DNA of 64,000 bases from Nonomuraea deserti (GCF_004348685.1 NZ_SMKO01000002.1:1-64000), one strand, 5' to 3'. Numbered from the stretch's first letter, positions 29,705 through 38,388 are shown. The notes: generated by a model not told the origin, from the letters alone. Numbers and translations are program-made.

Positions 29705-29744
29705 TTTGCCAACATTTCAGCATCGTTGCCGACATGTCAGCAAC
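29705..29744. promoter_or_regulatory. Two tandem 20-bp operator-like palindromes over the MFS start codon
   Basis: GTTGCCGACATGTCAGCAAC (29725-29744) is a 20-bp palindrome with 9 of 10 base pairs intact, and the MFS ATG is at its centre. Immediately upstream, TTTGCCAACATTTCAGCATC (29705-29724) repeats it with 16 of 20 identities. Two abutting 20-bp sites would put two dimers on one DNA face. The likely binder is the adjacent ArsR-like regulator. Confidence 0.7.
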
Positions 29745-30957
29745 TGTGGTGGAGCAGCCGCTGCTGCGCCTGCGCCCGTTCCGCAACCTGTACGTCGCCG
29801 GCGCGGTCAGCCAGTTCGGCTCCCAGATCAGCTACGTCGCACTCCCCCTGCTCGCCGTGACCGCGCTCGGCGCGGGAGCGGGCGAGGTGGGGCTGCTGTC
29901 GGCGCTCGGAACGCTCACCGTGCTGCTGCTGGGGTTGCCCGCGGGAGCCTGGGTCGACCGGGCCAGGCGGCGTCCGGTGATGGTCGCCACCGACCTGCTC
30001 AGGGCGGCGGCGCTGCTGTCGGTGCCGGTCGGGTGGTGGGGCGGCTGGCTGTCCATGGAGCAGCTCTACGCGGTGGCGGTGCTCGTGGGAGCGGGCACGC
30101 TGCTGTTCGACGTGGCGCAGCTGAGCCTGGTGCCCGGCCTGGTGGGGCGCGAGCGGCTGACGGCGGCCAACTCGCTGCTCGTCGGCACCGGCGCGGGGAT
30201 GGACATCGCGGGACGCAGCGCGGCCGGGGTGCTAGTGCAGGCGGCGGGCGCGCCGGTGGCCATCCTGCTGGACGCGCTGAGCTACCTGTGGTCGGCCCTC
30301 TGGCTGCGCGGCGTCCACGAGCCGGCGGCGGGCGCGCCCAAGGACCGGGAGCCGATCGGCCGGCTGATCGGCGCGGGCGTGCGCTTCCTCTTCGGCAACC
30401 CGACGCTCGTGGCGGCCCTGGTCCAGGGCACGATGGCGAACCTGGCGTTCCCGCTCTGCTCGGTCCTGCTGCCGGTGCTCATCGTGGAGCAGCTCGGCTA
30501 TCCGGCGTGGGTGCTGGGGGCGTACCTGGCCGTCGGCGGGCTCGGAGCGCTGGCGGGTTCGTCCGCCGCCCACCTGTTCGGCCGCCGGCTCGGCACCGGG
30601 CGGGCCGCCTGGCTCGCGAGCCTGGCCACCGCGCCCGCCTCGCTCGTCCTGCCGTTCCTGGGGCACGGGCCGTGGTTGTGGGCGGCCGCCGCGGCGTGGT
30701 TCGTGCTGACGTTCCGCACCGGGCTCAACAACGTGCTGCTCGTCAGCCTGCGGCAGCGGGTCACGCCCGACGACATGCTCGGCCGGATGTCGGCCACGAT
30801 GCGGCTGCTGCTGATGGGCGCGGTCGGGCTGGGCGGCCTGCTGGCCGGCGCGATGGGCGAGCTGTGGGGAGTGCGCTCGGCGCTCTGGCTGGGCGCGTCG
30901 ATCATGGCGCTGAGCTGGGTGCCGTTTCTATTCTCCGCGCTCCGCCATCAGCCGTGA
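29734..30957 (+). CDS. MFS transporter
   Basis: A 407-residue major facilitator with about 12 hydrophobic helices, starting LRPFRNLYVAGAVSQFGSQI. The MFS loop 2-3 motif appears as GAWVDRARRRPVMVATDLLRA. The protein resembles the enterobactin/macrolide-type (EntS, MefA-like) exporters of actinomycetes. The ATG at 29734 lies inside a palindromic operator and has no Shine-Dalgarno, so repression probably blocks both transcription and initiation. Substrate unknown; drug or metabolite efflux is likely. Confidence 0.88.
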   Translation: MSATVVEQPLLRLRPFRNLYVAGAVSQFGSQISYVALPLLAVTALGAGAGEVGLLSALGTLTVLLLGLPAGAWVDRARRRPVMVATDLLRAAALLSVPVGWWGGWLSMEQLYAVAVLVGAGTLLFDVAQLSLVPGLVGRERLTAANSLLVGTGAGMDIAGRSAAGVLVQAAGAPVAILLDALSYLWSALWLRGVHEPAAGAPKDREPIGRLIGAGVRFLFGNPTLVAALVQGTMANLAFPLCSVLLPVLIVEQLGYPAWVLGAYLAVGGLGALAGSSAAHLFGRRLGTGRAAWLASLATAPASLVLPFLGHGPWLWAAAAAWFVLTFRTGLNNVLLVSLRQRVTPDDMLGRMSATMRLLLMGAVGLGGLLAGAMGELWGVRSALWLGASIMALSWVPFLFSALRHQP

Positions 30958-30971
30958 ACCCCGGGACAGCC

Positions 30972-31047
30972 AGGTCCGATTCCCGCCGGTCACCCGTCTC
31001 TGCCTGCTGACCTGCGGTTTGACGGTGAGGTCTGATTTCCGCTGGTC
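30972..31047 (+). promoter_or_regulatory. Pair of 20-bp direct repeats upstream of the Ada-AlkA gene
   Basis: AGGTCCGATTCCCGCCGGTC (30972-30991) and AGGTCTGATTTCCGCTGGTC (31028-31047) match at 17 of 20 positions, with C/T changes exactly every five bases. They are 56 bp apart and end 33 bp before the ATG. The placement suggests Ada boxes bound by the Ada-type N-terminal domain of the downstream protein. Confidence 0.6.
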
Positions 31048-31079
31048 GACGCTCGCGGGGAGCGCGTAGCGTCGGAGGC

Positions 31080-32486
31080 ATGTCACCACTAGAGCTCGAC
31101 TTCGACTCCTGCTACCGGGCGGTCTCCGCCAGGGACGCCCGGTTCGACGGGCGCTTCTACACGGCGGTGACGACGACGCGGATCTACTGCCGCCCGATCT
31201 GCCCGGCCCGCACGCCCTCGTTCCGCAACGTACGGTTCTACCGGCACGCGGCGTCCGCGGAGGCGGCCGGGTTCCGCCCGTGCAAGCGCTGCCGTCCCGA
31301 GCTCTCCCCCGGCGACCCCGGCTGGGACGTCCGCGGCGACCTCATCGGCAGGGCGCTGCGGCTGATCGACGACGGCGCCGCCGACGAGCAGGGCGTCGCC
31401 GGGCTGGCCAGGCGGCTGCACATCACCGAGCGCCACCTGCACCGGCTGTTCGTGGCCGAGCTCGGCGTCGGACCGCTGGCCGTGGCGCGGACGAAACGGC
31501 TGCTGCTCGCCAAGCAGCTGCTGACCGAGACGGACCTGCCGGTCACGGAGGTGGCGTTCGCGGCAGGGTTCGGCAGCGTCCGCCAGTTCAACGCGACGAT
31601 GCGGGAGACGTACGGCTTCACGCCCAGCGAGCTGCGGGCCACCTCCGGCCGGGTGGCCGCCAGGGTCGCCGACGCCGCCGGGCCGGTCACGCTCCGGCTG
31701 CGGCTGCACCGGCGCGAGCCGTACGACGCGGACGGCGTGTTCGGCTTCCTGGCCTCCCGCGCCATCCCCGGGCTCGAGGTGGCGGACCGCACGTCGTACG
31801 CCAGGGCCGTGCCCGGCGGCACGATCACGCTCACCGGGCAGCGCGACCACATCGCCCTCGACGTGGCGGTGGACGACACGCGGCAGCTCACCCGGCTCGT
31901 GGGCCGCTGCCGCCGCCTGCTCGACCTCGACGCCGACCCCGGCGCCATCGCCGAGACCCTCGGCCAGGGCTCGCTCGGCCCGCTCGTCGCGGCGCGGCCC
32001 GGGCTGCGGGTGCCGGGCACGTTCGACGGGTTCGAATTGGCCGTACGCGCGGTCGTCGGCCAGCAGATCTCCGTGGCGGGCGCCCGCACCCTGCTCGGCC
32101 GCATCGTCGCCAGAGCCGCCGCGCCCGGCGGCCTCTTCCCCACGCCCGCCCGGCTCCTGGACACCGACCTCACCGGCCTCGGCCTGACGAACCGCAGGAT
32201 CGCCACCCTCAAGGACCTGTCGGCCCGCCTGGCCGACGGGAGCATCGACCTCGACGGCGGCCAGGACCCCGCCGACTCGGTGGCGGGCCTGCGCGCCGTT
32301 CCCGGCATCGGCCCGTGGACGGCGAGCTACGTCGCGCTGCGGGCGCTGCGCGACCCCGACGCCTGGCCCGTGGGCGACCTCGTGCTCGACAAGCGCATGG
32401 CCGCCCTGGGCATCCCGCACGACCACATCGAGCGGTGGCGCCCGTGGCGGGCGTACGCCGCCCTGCACCTCTGGAGCTCATCATGA
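31080..32486 (+). CDS. alkA: Ada-AlkA fusion: transcription regulator / 3-methyladenine DNA glycosylase
   Basis: A 468-residue fusion. Residues 1-75 form an Ada zinc domain with C37, C41, C68 and C71 (YCRPICPAR and CKRCRPE); C37 would be the methyl-phosphotriester acceptor. An AraC-type helix-turn-helix follows (VAGLARRLHITERHLHRLF and VTEVAFAAGFGSVRQFNATM, about 100-190). The AlkA N-terminal domain and the HhH-GPD glycosylase end the protein: FELAVRAVVGQQIS, then AVPGIGPWTASYVALR and catalytic Asp in PVGDLVLDK. It can sense methylation and excise 3-methyladenine. GGAGG is only one base from the ATG. The stop overlaps ogt (ATGA). Confidence 0.92.
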   Translation: MSPLELDFDSCYRAVSARDARFDGRFYTAVTTTRIYCRPICPARTPSFRNVRFYRHAASAEAAGFRPCKRCRPELSPGDPGWDVRGDLIGRALRLIDDGAADEQGVAGLARRLHITERHLHRLFVAELGVGPLAVARTKRLLLAKQLLTETDLPVTEVAFAAGFGSVRQFNATMRETYGFTPSELRATSGRVAARVADAAGPVTLRLRLHRREPYDADGVFGFLASRAIPGLEVADRTSYARAVPGGTITLTGQRDHIALDVAVDDTRQLTRLVGRCRRLLDLDADPGAIAETLGQGSLGPLVAARPGLRVPGTFDGFELAVRAVVGQQISVAGARTLLGRIVARAAAPGGLFPTPARLLDTDLTGLGLTNRRIATLKDLSARLADGSIDLDGGQDPADSVAGLRAVPGIGPWTASYVALRALRDPDAWPVGDLVLDKRMAALGIPHDHIERWRPWRAYAALHLWSSS

Positions 32487-32995
32487 TCACTGCTCGGCTC
32501 GTTCCCACGCCCATGGGCCCGCTGTCCCTGCTGTCCCGCGAGGCGGTGCTGGTCGCGGCCGGCTTCACCGCCGAACCCAAGGAGATGTACGCCCGCCTCA
32601 CACCCGCCCTGCAGGCGGAGGGCCTGGAGGTCGCGGACGGTCCCGGCCCCGCCGGGGAGGCCGTCCTCGCCTACCTGGCGGGCGACCTGGAGGCCCTCGA
32701 CGCCATCCCGGTCTCGCAGCCCGGCACGCCCACCCGCAAGCGGCTCCACGCCGCGTTGCGCGAGGTCAAGCCGGGCACGACCGTCACGTACGCGGAGCTC
32801 GCCGCGCGGGCGGGACTGCCGAGGACGGCCGCCAGGGCGGCGGGTTCGGCCTGCGCCCAGAACCTGATCGCGCCGTTCGTGCCGTGCCACCGCGTCCTGC
32901 CCAGCGGCGGCGGCTACGGCGGCTACTACTACGGCGTACCGGTCAAAGAGTGGCTCCTCGCCCACGAATCCGGAGAAATCGCTGACGCTCGGTAA
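32483..32995 (+). CDS. ogt: Methylated-DNA--protein-cysteine methyltransferase
   Basis: A 170-residue O6-alkylguanine transferase. The active site is PCHRV, preceded by the recognition helix region TYAELAARAGLPRTAARAAGSACAQNLIAPFV and followed by GGGYGGYYYGVPVKEWLLAHE. It repairs O6-methylguanine by irreversible transfer to the Cys. The start overlaps the Ada-AlkA stop by four bases, so the pair should be induced together by alkylation damage. Confidence 0.93.
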   Translation: MITARLVPTPMGPLSLLSREAVLVAAGFTAEPKEMYARLTPALQAEGLEVADGPGPAGEAVLAYLAGDLEALDAIPVSQPGTPTRKRLHAALREVKPGTTVTYAELAARAGLPRTAARAAGSACAQNLIAPFVPCHRVLPSGGGYGGYYYGVPVKEWLLAHESGEIADAR

Positions 32996-33018
32996 TGCCT
33001 CGACAACATTCGGTAATG
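32990..33018 (+). promoter_or_regulatory. CGGTAATG direct repeat upstream of the Rpn-like gene
   Basis: Two copies of CGGTAATG (32990-32997 and 33011-33018) are spaced by 21 bp, two helical turns. The first overlaps the ogt stop. The second contains TAATGT seven bases before the ATG at 33027, the position of a -10 box in a leaderless message. It may be a regulator-binding pair or a promoter duplication. Confidence 0.4.
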
Positions 33019-33026
33019 TGTTCGCC

Positions 33027-33896
33027 ATGCCGACACAGGAACACGAATACCTGATCGAGCTCGTACGCAACCGCCCGTCCCTGGTCGCCACGCTGCTGGC
33101 CGGGACGGGCGTCTCCGTACCGACGTTCGACGAGGCACGGTTGGGCAATGCGGATTTCACGGACTGCACCCCCACCGAATACCGCGCCGACTCGGTGGTG
33201 ATCCTCTGCAAAGAGGGCACACCGGTTTCGGCAGTGGTCCTCGAGGTGCAACGCGAACCGGACACCCGCAAACGCTGGTCCTGGCCTGTCTACCTGTCCA
33301 CGCTCAGGGCGCGCACGAAGTGTCCCGTTCTGCTCCTCGTCTTCTGCGAGGACTCCAGGACAGCCCGCCGCTGCGCGGAACCCATCGAGATGGGGCATCC
33401 CAGGTGGGTGCTGCATCCCATCGTCATCGGCCCGAACGGGATCCCTTCGATCATCGATCTCGGCTGGGCCGTCGACCAGCCGGAGCTCGCGACCGTCTCG
33501 GCCATCGTGCACGGCCAGTCGGAAGCGGGCCTCCACAACATCCTGACCCTCTTCGAGGCACTGGGGCAGCTGCCCGAAGAGTTCAGCGAGTATTCTGACC
33601 TCGTCCTTTCGTGTCTGCCCGACTTCATGCTCGACAAAGTGATCAGGGAGCTCAGGATGGCCATGGCAACTCACCACCCCAGAAGCGCAGTGATTCGCGC
33701 GTGGCTCGCCGAAGGAAAGGCGGAAGGAAAGGCGGAGGGCGAGGCGAAGGCCGTCCTGCTGATCCTGGAGGCGCGGGGCATCTCGCTCCCCGACGAAGCA
33801 CGGGCCCGCATCCTCGCCTGCACCGACCTGCACACCCTGGAGTCCTGGGTGCGCAAGGCCGCCACCGCGAAGAGCGCCGACGAACTGTTCCTCTAG
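33027..33896 (+). CDS. Rpn/PD-(D/E)XK-like nuclease-family protein
   Basis: A 289-residue protein. The N-terminal part has a PD-(D/E)XK-like core: ADSVVILCKEG then VSAVVLEVQREPD (D...E-x-Q) and a hydrophobic strand CPVLLLVFCED, as in Rpn/YhgA-type proteins. A charged repeat EGKAEGKAEGEAK follows near residue 235, then a small helical domain GISLPDEARARILACTDLHTLESWVRKAATA. The C-terminus is the sort found in multi-copy Rpn-like families that transfer between genomes. Whether the nuclease is active is uncertain because Lys of the motif is Gln. A GTG nine bases upstream is an alternative start. Confidence 0.6.
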   Translation: MPTQEHEYLIELVRNRPSLVATLLAGTGVSVPTFDEARLGNADFTDCTPTEYRADSVVILCKEGTPVSAVVLEVQREPDTRKRWSWPVYLSTLRARTKCPVLLLVFCEDSRTARRCAEPIEMGHPRWVLHPIVIGPNGIPSIIDLGWAVDQPELATVSAIVHGQSEAGLHNILTLFEALGQLPEEFSEYSDLVLSCLPDFMLDKVIRELRMAMATHHPRSAVIRAWLAEGKAEGKAEGEAKAVLLILEARGISLPDEARARILACTDLHTLESWVRKAATAKSADELFL

Positions 33897-33915
33897 AGGC
33901 TCGCCGCTGGAGAAT

Positions 33916-33945
33916 CCAGGGGCCGGCACCCGTGCCTGCCCCTGG
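33916..33945. terminator. Bidirectional terminator between the Rpn-like gene and the Tad operon
   Basis: A strong hairpin: CCAGGGGCCGGCA (33916-33928) pairs with TGCCTGCCCCTGG (33933-33945) with one mismatch and a 4-base loop. It lies between two convergent stop codons (33896 and 33957), so it can end transcripts from both sides, including the long Tad operon. Confidence 0.7.
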
Positions 33946-33956
33946 CCACGACAGTC

Positions 33957-34898
33957 TCAGGGCTTGACGTTGCTCTGGATCTCCCCGACCGGCACGTCGC
34001 GGGTGGCTCCGACCTCCACGGGCGCGAACTGCACTGGCACCACGTCGTCGACCACCTCGACCGGCCAGACGGTGGAGACCGTCAGCGTGTACTTCTCGCG
34101 CGGCTGGTCGATCGACGAGCGCAGGTAGCGCACGCCGCAGGCGAACGTGCCGCCCTTGGTGTACGGCTTGCCGGACGTCCCGCACCCTTCCTCGTGCACC
34201 TCGGCGCGGTCCTTCGTGGTGCCCGGGTCGATCGTGATGCTTTCGAGCGTGGCGACCACGGTCGCGCTCATGACGCCGGGGATCGTCGCGGTCACCGACC
34301 TGCGCGGCTCGCCGATGCCCTCCAGCCACACCCAGGTGGGCAGGTTCACGTAGCTCTTGGCGTCGGGGTTCAGCTTGACCGTGGGCTCGGGCACGGTCAG
34401 CGCGGCTCTGGCGATCTCGGCCAGTTCCTGGATCGTGATGCCGGAGGGCGGTGTGGTGCCGGGTGGCACGAAGACGAACGGGTCGAGACTGGCGAAACAG
34501 GCCTGCCCCTTCGGGTCGGCGGCGTTGTACGCGGGCCCCCACCAGCGCCCGTCCTTTCCGATCTTGTTCTCGAACTGCTTGAGGAACGCCTGCCACTTCT
34601 CCTCGGTGGGGTTCTCCGTGAACCTGAACCAGTAGGCCCGCAGGCTTTCCTGCGACTTGAGCATCTCGTTCGCGTCCAAGCCGGGCTCGTACCAGCATGG
34701 GCGCTTGAGTGCGTAACCGTCGCTCCTGCCGCCCCTGGTCCCGTCGCCGGACACGACGATCTTCGAGTGGGCCAGGTTGATGCCCCTCGTGCGCTCCTCG
34801 TTGATGGGGGTGCCCACCGTCCGTCCACCGTCGCCGGGATCCGCCGCGCCCGCCAGCACCAGCAGCGCGGCGACGGCGATCGAGCTCATGGGGTTCAT
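33957..34898 (-). CDS. Secreted protein, last gene of the Tad operon
   Basis: A 313-residue protein I do not recognise. It starts MNPMSSIAVAALLVLAGAADPG, a signal peptide of about 20 residues. The mature part has several Cys (CWYEPG, ACFASL, GCGTSG, FACGVRY) that could form disulfides, and a beta-rich C-terminal half with VWLEGIGEPRRSVTATIPGVM. It ends SNVKP. The ATG at 34898 overlaps the lipoprotein stop by four bases, confirming the start. Conserved Trp-rich spots suggest an extracellular, perhaps pilus-associated, role (inference). Confidence 0.7.
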   Translation of the reverse strand: MNPMSSIAVAALLVLAGAADPGDGGRTVGTPINEERTRGINLAHSKIVVSGDGTRGGRSDGYALKRPCWYEPGLDANEMLKSQESLRAYWFRFTENPTEEKWQAFLKQFENKIGKDGRWWGPAYNAADPKGQACFASLDPFVFVPPGTTPPSGITIQELAEIARAALTVPEPTVKLNPDAKSYVNLPTWVWLEGIGEPRRSVTATIPGVMSATVVATLESITIDPGTTKDRAEVHEEGCGTSGKPYTKGGTFACGVRYLRSSIDQPREKYTLTVSTVWPVEVVDDVVPVQFAPVEVGATRDVPVGEIQSNVKP

Positions 34899-35530
34899 CG
34901 GGAGCACCCTTTCTCGCCATAGCTGAACGATCTGATCCGCCACACCCCGTCATCGCCGCGGTGCGCGAGCACGGACTGGAGGTACGGCTCGCGCACGAAG
35001 GCGGGCTGAGGCTCCACGGCCTCCCCCGTGCGCGCGGACAGCACGCGCACATCCGACTCGTCCACGCACGCGTTGACCTGCGCGCCCTTGCCCACCAGCG
35101 CGGCGACGCGCAGGTTGTAGAGCCGGGCGTCGCCTCTCACGGTCATGTCCTCCTCGGTGTATCCGTGCACCCAGTCGTACGCTTCGCGGACCGCCGTGAG
35201 TTCGAGATCCAGATCCTTCAGGTATCGATCGCTTCCCGAGACGAGCGCCTTCCTGGAGGCGACGTAGTAGCCGGTGATGAGTTTCAGCAGCGGGTCGGGG
35301 TCGTCGGGCCACTCGATCCGCACCCGCAGCTTGTCGCCGCCGATCTTCAGGGTCTCGGGTCCCGAGGCGGGCGCGGTGCCGCTCTCGCTCTTCGACGGGC
35401 TCGGGGCCGGCTGCCCGCTCGCGGGCGACGCGGCCTCCTGCGGCGTGTACGGCCGCTCGGCCGGCCCGCATCCCGCCAGGACGCCGATGCCCAGCCCGAC
35501 GACGCCCAGCACCGCCATGACTCGTCTCAT
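34895..35530 (-). CDS. Putative lipoprotein in the Tad operon
   Basis: A 211-residue protein starting MRRVMAVLGVVGLGIGVLAGCGPAE, with a lipobox LAGC at residues 18-21, so it should be lipidated and anchored outside the membrane. A Ser/Pro-rich spacer leads to a domain of about 150 residues with GYYVASRKALVSGSDRYLKDL and RIRSFSYGEKGC, resembling small NTF2-like domains. Its start overlaps the upstream gene (ATGA) and its stop overlaps the downstream one. It is probably an assembly or wall-crossing accessory factor. Confidence 0.72.
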   Translation of the reverse strand: MRRVMAVLGVVGLGIGVLAGCGPAERPYTPQEAASPASGQPAPSPSKSESGTAPASGPETLKIGGDKLRVRIEWPDDPDPLLKLITGYYVASRKALVSGSDRYLKDLDLELTAVREAYDWVHGYTEEDMTVRGDARLYNLRVAALVGKGAQVNACVDESDVRVLSARTGEAVEPQPAFVREPYLQSVLAHRGDDGVWRIRSFSYGEKGCSR

Positions 35531-38388
35531 GCCGACGACTCCCTCACCACATGCATGCGCCACGTGGGCAGCAGCTCCTCGATCAACGCCTCGGTCTCCG
35601 GGGCCATCCCGCCGCCGTACGGGTGGGAGGCCGCCCTGCGGGTCAGGCCCTCGACGACGGCGCGCAGGCGCACGATGTCCTCGGTGGCGTGCGTGGCCCG
35701 CAGCAGGTCGCGCCAGAGCCCCTCGTCGTCGGCCGCCAGCAGCAGGGCCGCGCGTACGGCGGCCACCGCGGCGTCCGGCTGGCCGTGGGCGAGCCTGAGC
35801 TCGCAGAGCCGGTGAGCCGCGTCGGCCACCCCGGCGGTCACGTCGTACTCCAGGTCTTCCGCCGCCAGCCAGGCGTACCTGCCGGGCGGCCTGCCGGCCA
35901 GCAGCGGGCCTCTGACCAGGCCGAGCGCCTTCTCCAGCAGCACGGCACCGGCCGTCGGGTCGCCGTGCGAGCGGCGTACGAGCTCGCGGAACAGCGCCCA
36001 GTCCGTACGCACGCCGGGCCCCAGCCGGAGCCGGCCGGACTCGTCGGTGAGCAGGTGGTCGGGCCCCAGCCATTCGGCGACCCTGGAAATCGTGGCGTCC
36101 CTGACCATGGTCTGCGCGCCGCGCGGCCACAGCACGCCGCCGAGCACCGCGGGGTGCACGCCTCCCGGATGCGTGGCCAGGTACACCAGCAGCTCGGCCG
36201 CCAGCTCCATCCGGCCTTCCTCCAAGGGGCGCAGGCCGGCGATCTCGAGAGGGCCGAGCACCCTGACCTCGACCGCGGGCGGGTGCGGCCCCACCAGCGG
36301 CTCGGCCTCCGGGATGGCCTCACCGTCGAGCCGGTCGGCCGTACGGAAGAGGTCGACCAGCGCGCGGTAGTGGCGGCGCGGCAGGAGCTGGGCCTCCACC
36401 TCGAAGCCCAGCTCGGCGATCCTGGCCCTGCCGTCCTCGTCGATCTCCAGCGTCCACGTGGCGTGCGGGACGTCGCCTGCCAGCACGTATCCGGCGGTGT
36501 CGCGACGGGCCAGCAGCGCCAGCCGCCTGGCCTCCTCGTGCGTGGGCGCCACCGCGGACAGCAGGTAGTGGGCCACGCTGTGGCCGCCGCTGATGCGGCC
36601 GGTCAGCACCTCTCTGCGCGGGGCCGCGTTCGCCTCCAGCTCGGGCAGCACCTCGGCCAGCCCGCCGACCGCCCTGATGCGCTCGGGGGCGATCGCGGTG
36701 AGCTCCTGGCCGAAGCCGACGAGCGTGATGCGCATGCGGTCGGACCAGCGGTTGGTGGCCAGCTCGACGGCGATGGCCGCGAGCGCCGCGGTGGTCTGCG
36801 CGCCGCGCACGTTGATCAGGCCCTGGGCGGCCTCCAGGTCGATGAGCACGCGCCCGCCGGCGTCCGTGCCGATGGAGACCAGCCCCGGGTACGGTGCCCC
36901 GCCCGGCTGCTCGTGGCCGAACTCGGCGGCGGCTCCGCCCGCTCCCGGCATTCTCCGGTCCGGCAGCAGCCGCCCCTCGTGGGCGGGGAGCCGCCAGACC
37001 TGGCCGCCGTCCTGGGCCGTCCAGGGCGCGGGCGGGTCGTTGTCCGGCGGATGGATCCACAGGTCGAGCGTGCGTGGCGACAGGTGCGCGCCGTACACGG
37101 TGGGCGGGGTGCGGTGCTGCGCGGCCAGTTCGGCGCCGAGCAGCCGCAGCCCGACGTCCAGGATGCGCGCGCCGGGGGCGTCGCCGCCGAGCCTGAGCGC
37201 CACCTCGGCCTGGGCGGCGTCGTCACGCGGGCGGGCGATCCTGCGGCCGGACAGGCGCCGCCACAGCTGCTCCCTGCGCCGCCTGGCCAGCACGAACAGC
37301 AGCCCGGCCGCGGCCAGCGAGGCGGCGGCGAGGTAGTCGGTCAGCTCGCCCTGGCTCTCCTGCATGACCGGCTGCCGGCCGTCCTGCGCGCCCGTCCCGG
37401 ATTGGCGGTGCTTGCCCTCGTGCCCGGGCGTCCCGCGCTCCTCGCGGTCCTCGCGCTCCTGGCGCTCCTCGCGGTCCCGGCGCTCCTCGCGCTCCTGGCG
37501 CTCCTCGCGGTCCCGGCGGTCCTGCCGATCCTCGCGGCCCGCGCGGTCGTCGCGCTCCGCCGCCGTGTCACCGCGCCCGGGGCCCGGGTCGGCCCTGCCC
37601 GGGTGCTCGCGCAACGTCTGCTCGCGCGGCTGGTCGGCGGGGACGGTGTGCACGTTCCTCGCGTCGTCCGGCATGTCGAGCACCCAGCCGGGCCTGATCA
37701 GGTCGGCCATGCGCAGCCGGGTGCCGTCGGGCTGCTCCTTCGCCTGGTTGAGCCGGTAGATCTCGGGATACCTGCGGCCGTCTCCCAGGCACTTCTCGGC
37801 GATCTCCCACAGGCTCTCGTGGTGCCGGCCGTGCGGCGGCTGCACGACGTACACCTTCCTGGTCTTGTGCGTCTCCATCTCCTGCTCGACGATCGGCGCG
37901 GAGTAGGCGACCGCGGTCACGGGCGGCGCGGCCGGTATCGGCGTCAGCTGGGCGACCGGCGCGACCATGGCCCCGGCCGTGAACAGCAGCAGCACGGCCG
38001 AGACCAGCTTGTTGGCCAGCAACTGCATGCCGCCGGAGAGCGGCACGCGGGCGGGCATGCCGACCCTGCGCACCCCGGCGTACACCTCGACCAGCACGCA
38101 CACGAACAGCTGGAACCAGGCCAGCCACACCAGCAGCACCAGCACGGCCACGATCGTGCTGGGCCCGACCCGGCTGGTGAGCACGCCGAGATCGAGCAGC
38201 TCGGGCGCGATCGGCGGGCCGACGAAGGTGAGCAGCGCGTACGGCACCCCGCCCACGAGCGCGACCAGCACGACCAGCGCGCCGAGCCCGGCGAGCACGT
38301 CGCCGGCGCTGCGCCTGGCCGGGACGCGCGCGGGCACGTGGCGTCCGGGTGGACGCGCGGGCTCTCGCGTGTGCTCTCGCGGCGGCAT
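35527..38388 (-). CDS. LysM- and BTAD-domain membrane protein of the Tad locus
   Basis: A 953-residue multi-domain protein. Three membrane helices (about 31-55, 78-103, 125-147) precede a LysM domain (about 179-240; ESLWEIAEKCLGDGRRYPEIYRLN). A charged R/E/D repeat (about 275-320) and a fourth helix (352-369) follow. The C-terminal cytoplasmic region includes a winged-helix-like part (VEVRVLGPLEIAGLR, near 690) and a bacterial transcriptional activator (BTAD) domain with helical repeats to the end. Such LysM/BTAD proteins are regular members of actinomycete Tad loci but have no assigned role. GGAGAGG precedes the ATG at 38388. The 69-bp gap before it (38,389-38,457) is the longest in the operon. 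Confidence 0.8.
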   Translation of the reverse strand: MPPREHTREPARPPGRHVPARVPARRSAGDVLAGLGALVVLVALVGGVPYALLTFVGPPIAPELLDLGVLTSRVGPSTIVAVLVLLVWLAWFQLFVCVLVEVYAGVRRVGMPARVPLSGGMQLLANKLVSAVLLLFTAGAMVAPVAQLTPIPAAPPVTAVAYSAPIVEQEMETHKTRKVYVVQPPHGRHHESLWEIAEKCLGDGRRYPEIYRLNQAKEQPDGTRLRMADLIRPGWVLDMPDDARNVHTVPADQPREQTLREHPGRADPGPGRGDTAAERDDRAGREDRQDRRDREERQEREERRDREERQEREDREERGTPGHEGKHRQSGTGAQDGRQPVMQESQGELTDYLAAASLAAAGLLFVLARRRREQLWRRLSGRRIARPRDDAAQAEVALRLGGDAPGARILDVGLRLLGAELAAQHRTPPTVYGAHLSPRTLDLWIHPPDNDPPAPWTAQDGGQVWRLPAHEGRLLPDRRMPGAGGAAAEFGHEQPGGAPYPGLVSIGTDAGGRVLIDLEAAQGLINVRGAQTTAALAAIAVELATNRWSDRMRITLVGFGQELTAIAPERIRAVGGLAEVLPELEANAAPRREVLTGRISGGHSVAHYLLSAVAPTHEEARRLALLARRDTAGYVLAGDVPHATWTLEIDEDGRARIAELGFEVEAQLLPRRHYRALVDLFRTADRLDGEAIPEAEPLVGPHPPAVEVRVLGPLEIAGLRPLEEGRMELAAELLVYLATHPGGVHPAVLGGVLWPRGAQTMVRDATISRVAEWLGPDHLLTDESGRLRLGPGVRTDWALFRELVRRSHGDPTAGAVLLEKALGLVRGPLLAGRPPGRYAWLAAEDLEYDVTAGVADAAHRLCELRLAHGQPDAAVAAVRAALLLAADDEGLWRDLLRATHATEDIVRLRAVVEGLTRRAASHPYGGGMAPETEALIEELLPTWRMHVVRESSA
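37430..37535 (-). repeat. Short repeats coding an Arg/Glu/Asp-rich linker
   Basis: The minus strand codes alternating units of the type REERQE and RDREE. The DNA shows irregular 9-18 bp repetitions built from CTCCTCGCGGTCC and CTCCTGGCG on the plus strand. It forms the charged linker between the LysM domain and the fourth membrane helix of the LysM/BTAD protein. Slippage could change its length between strains. Confidence 0.75.

Noticed and set aside
37430..37535. The Arg/Glu/Asp repeat DNA as a possible CRISPR or non-coding array
   Set aside because: Units are irregular, have no spacers and stay in frame inside the LysM/BTAD gene.
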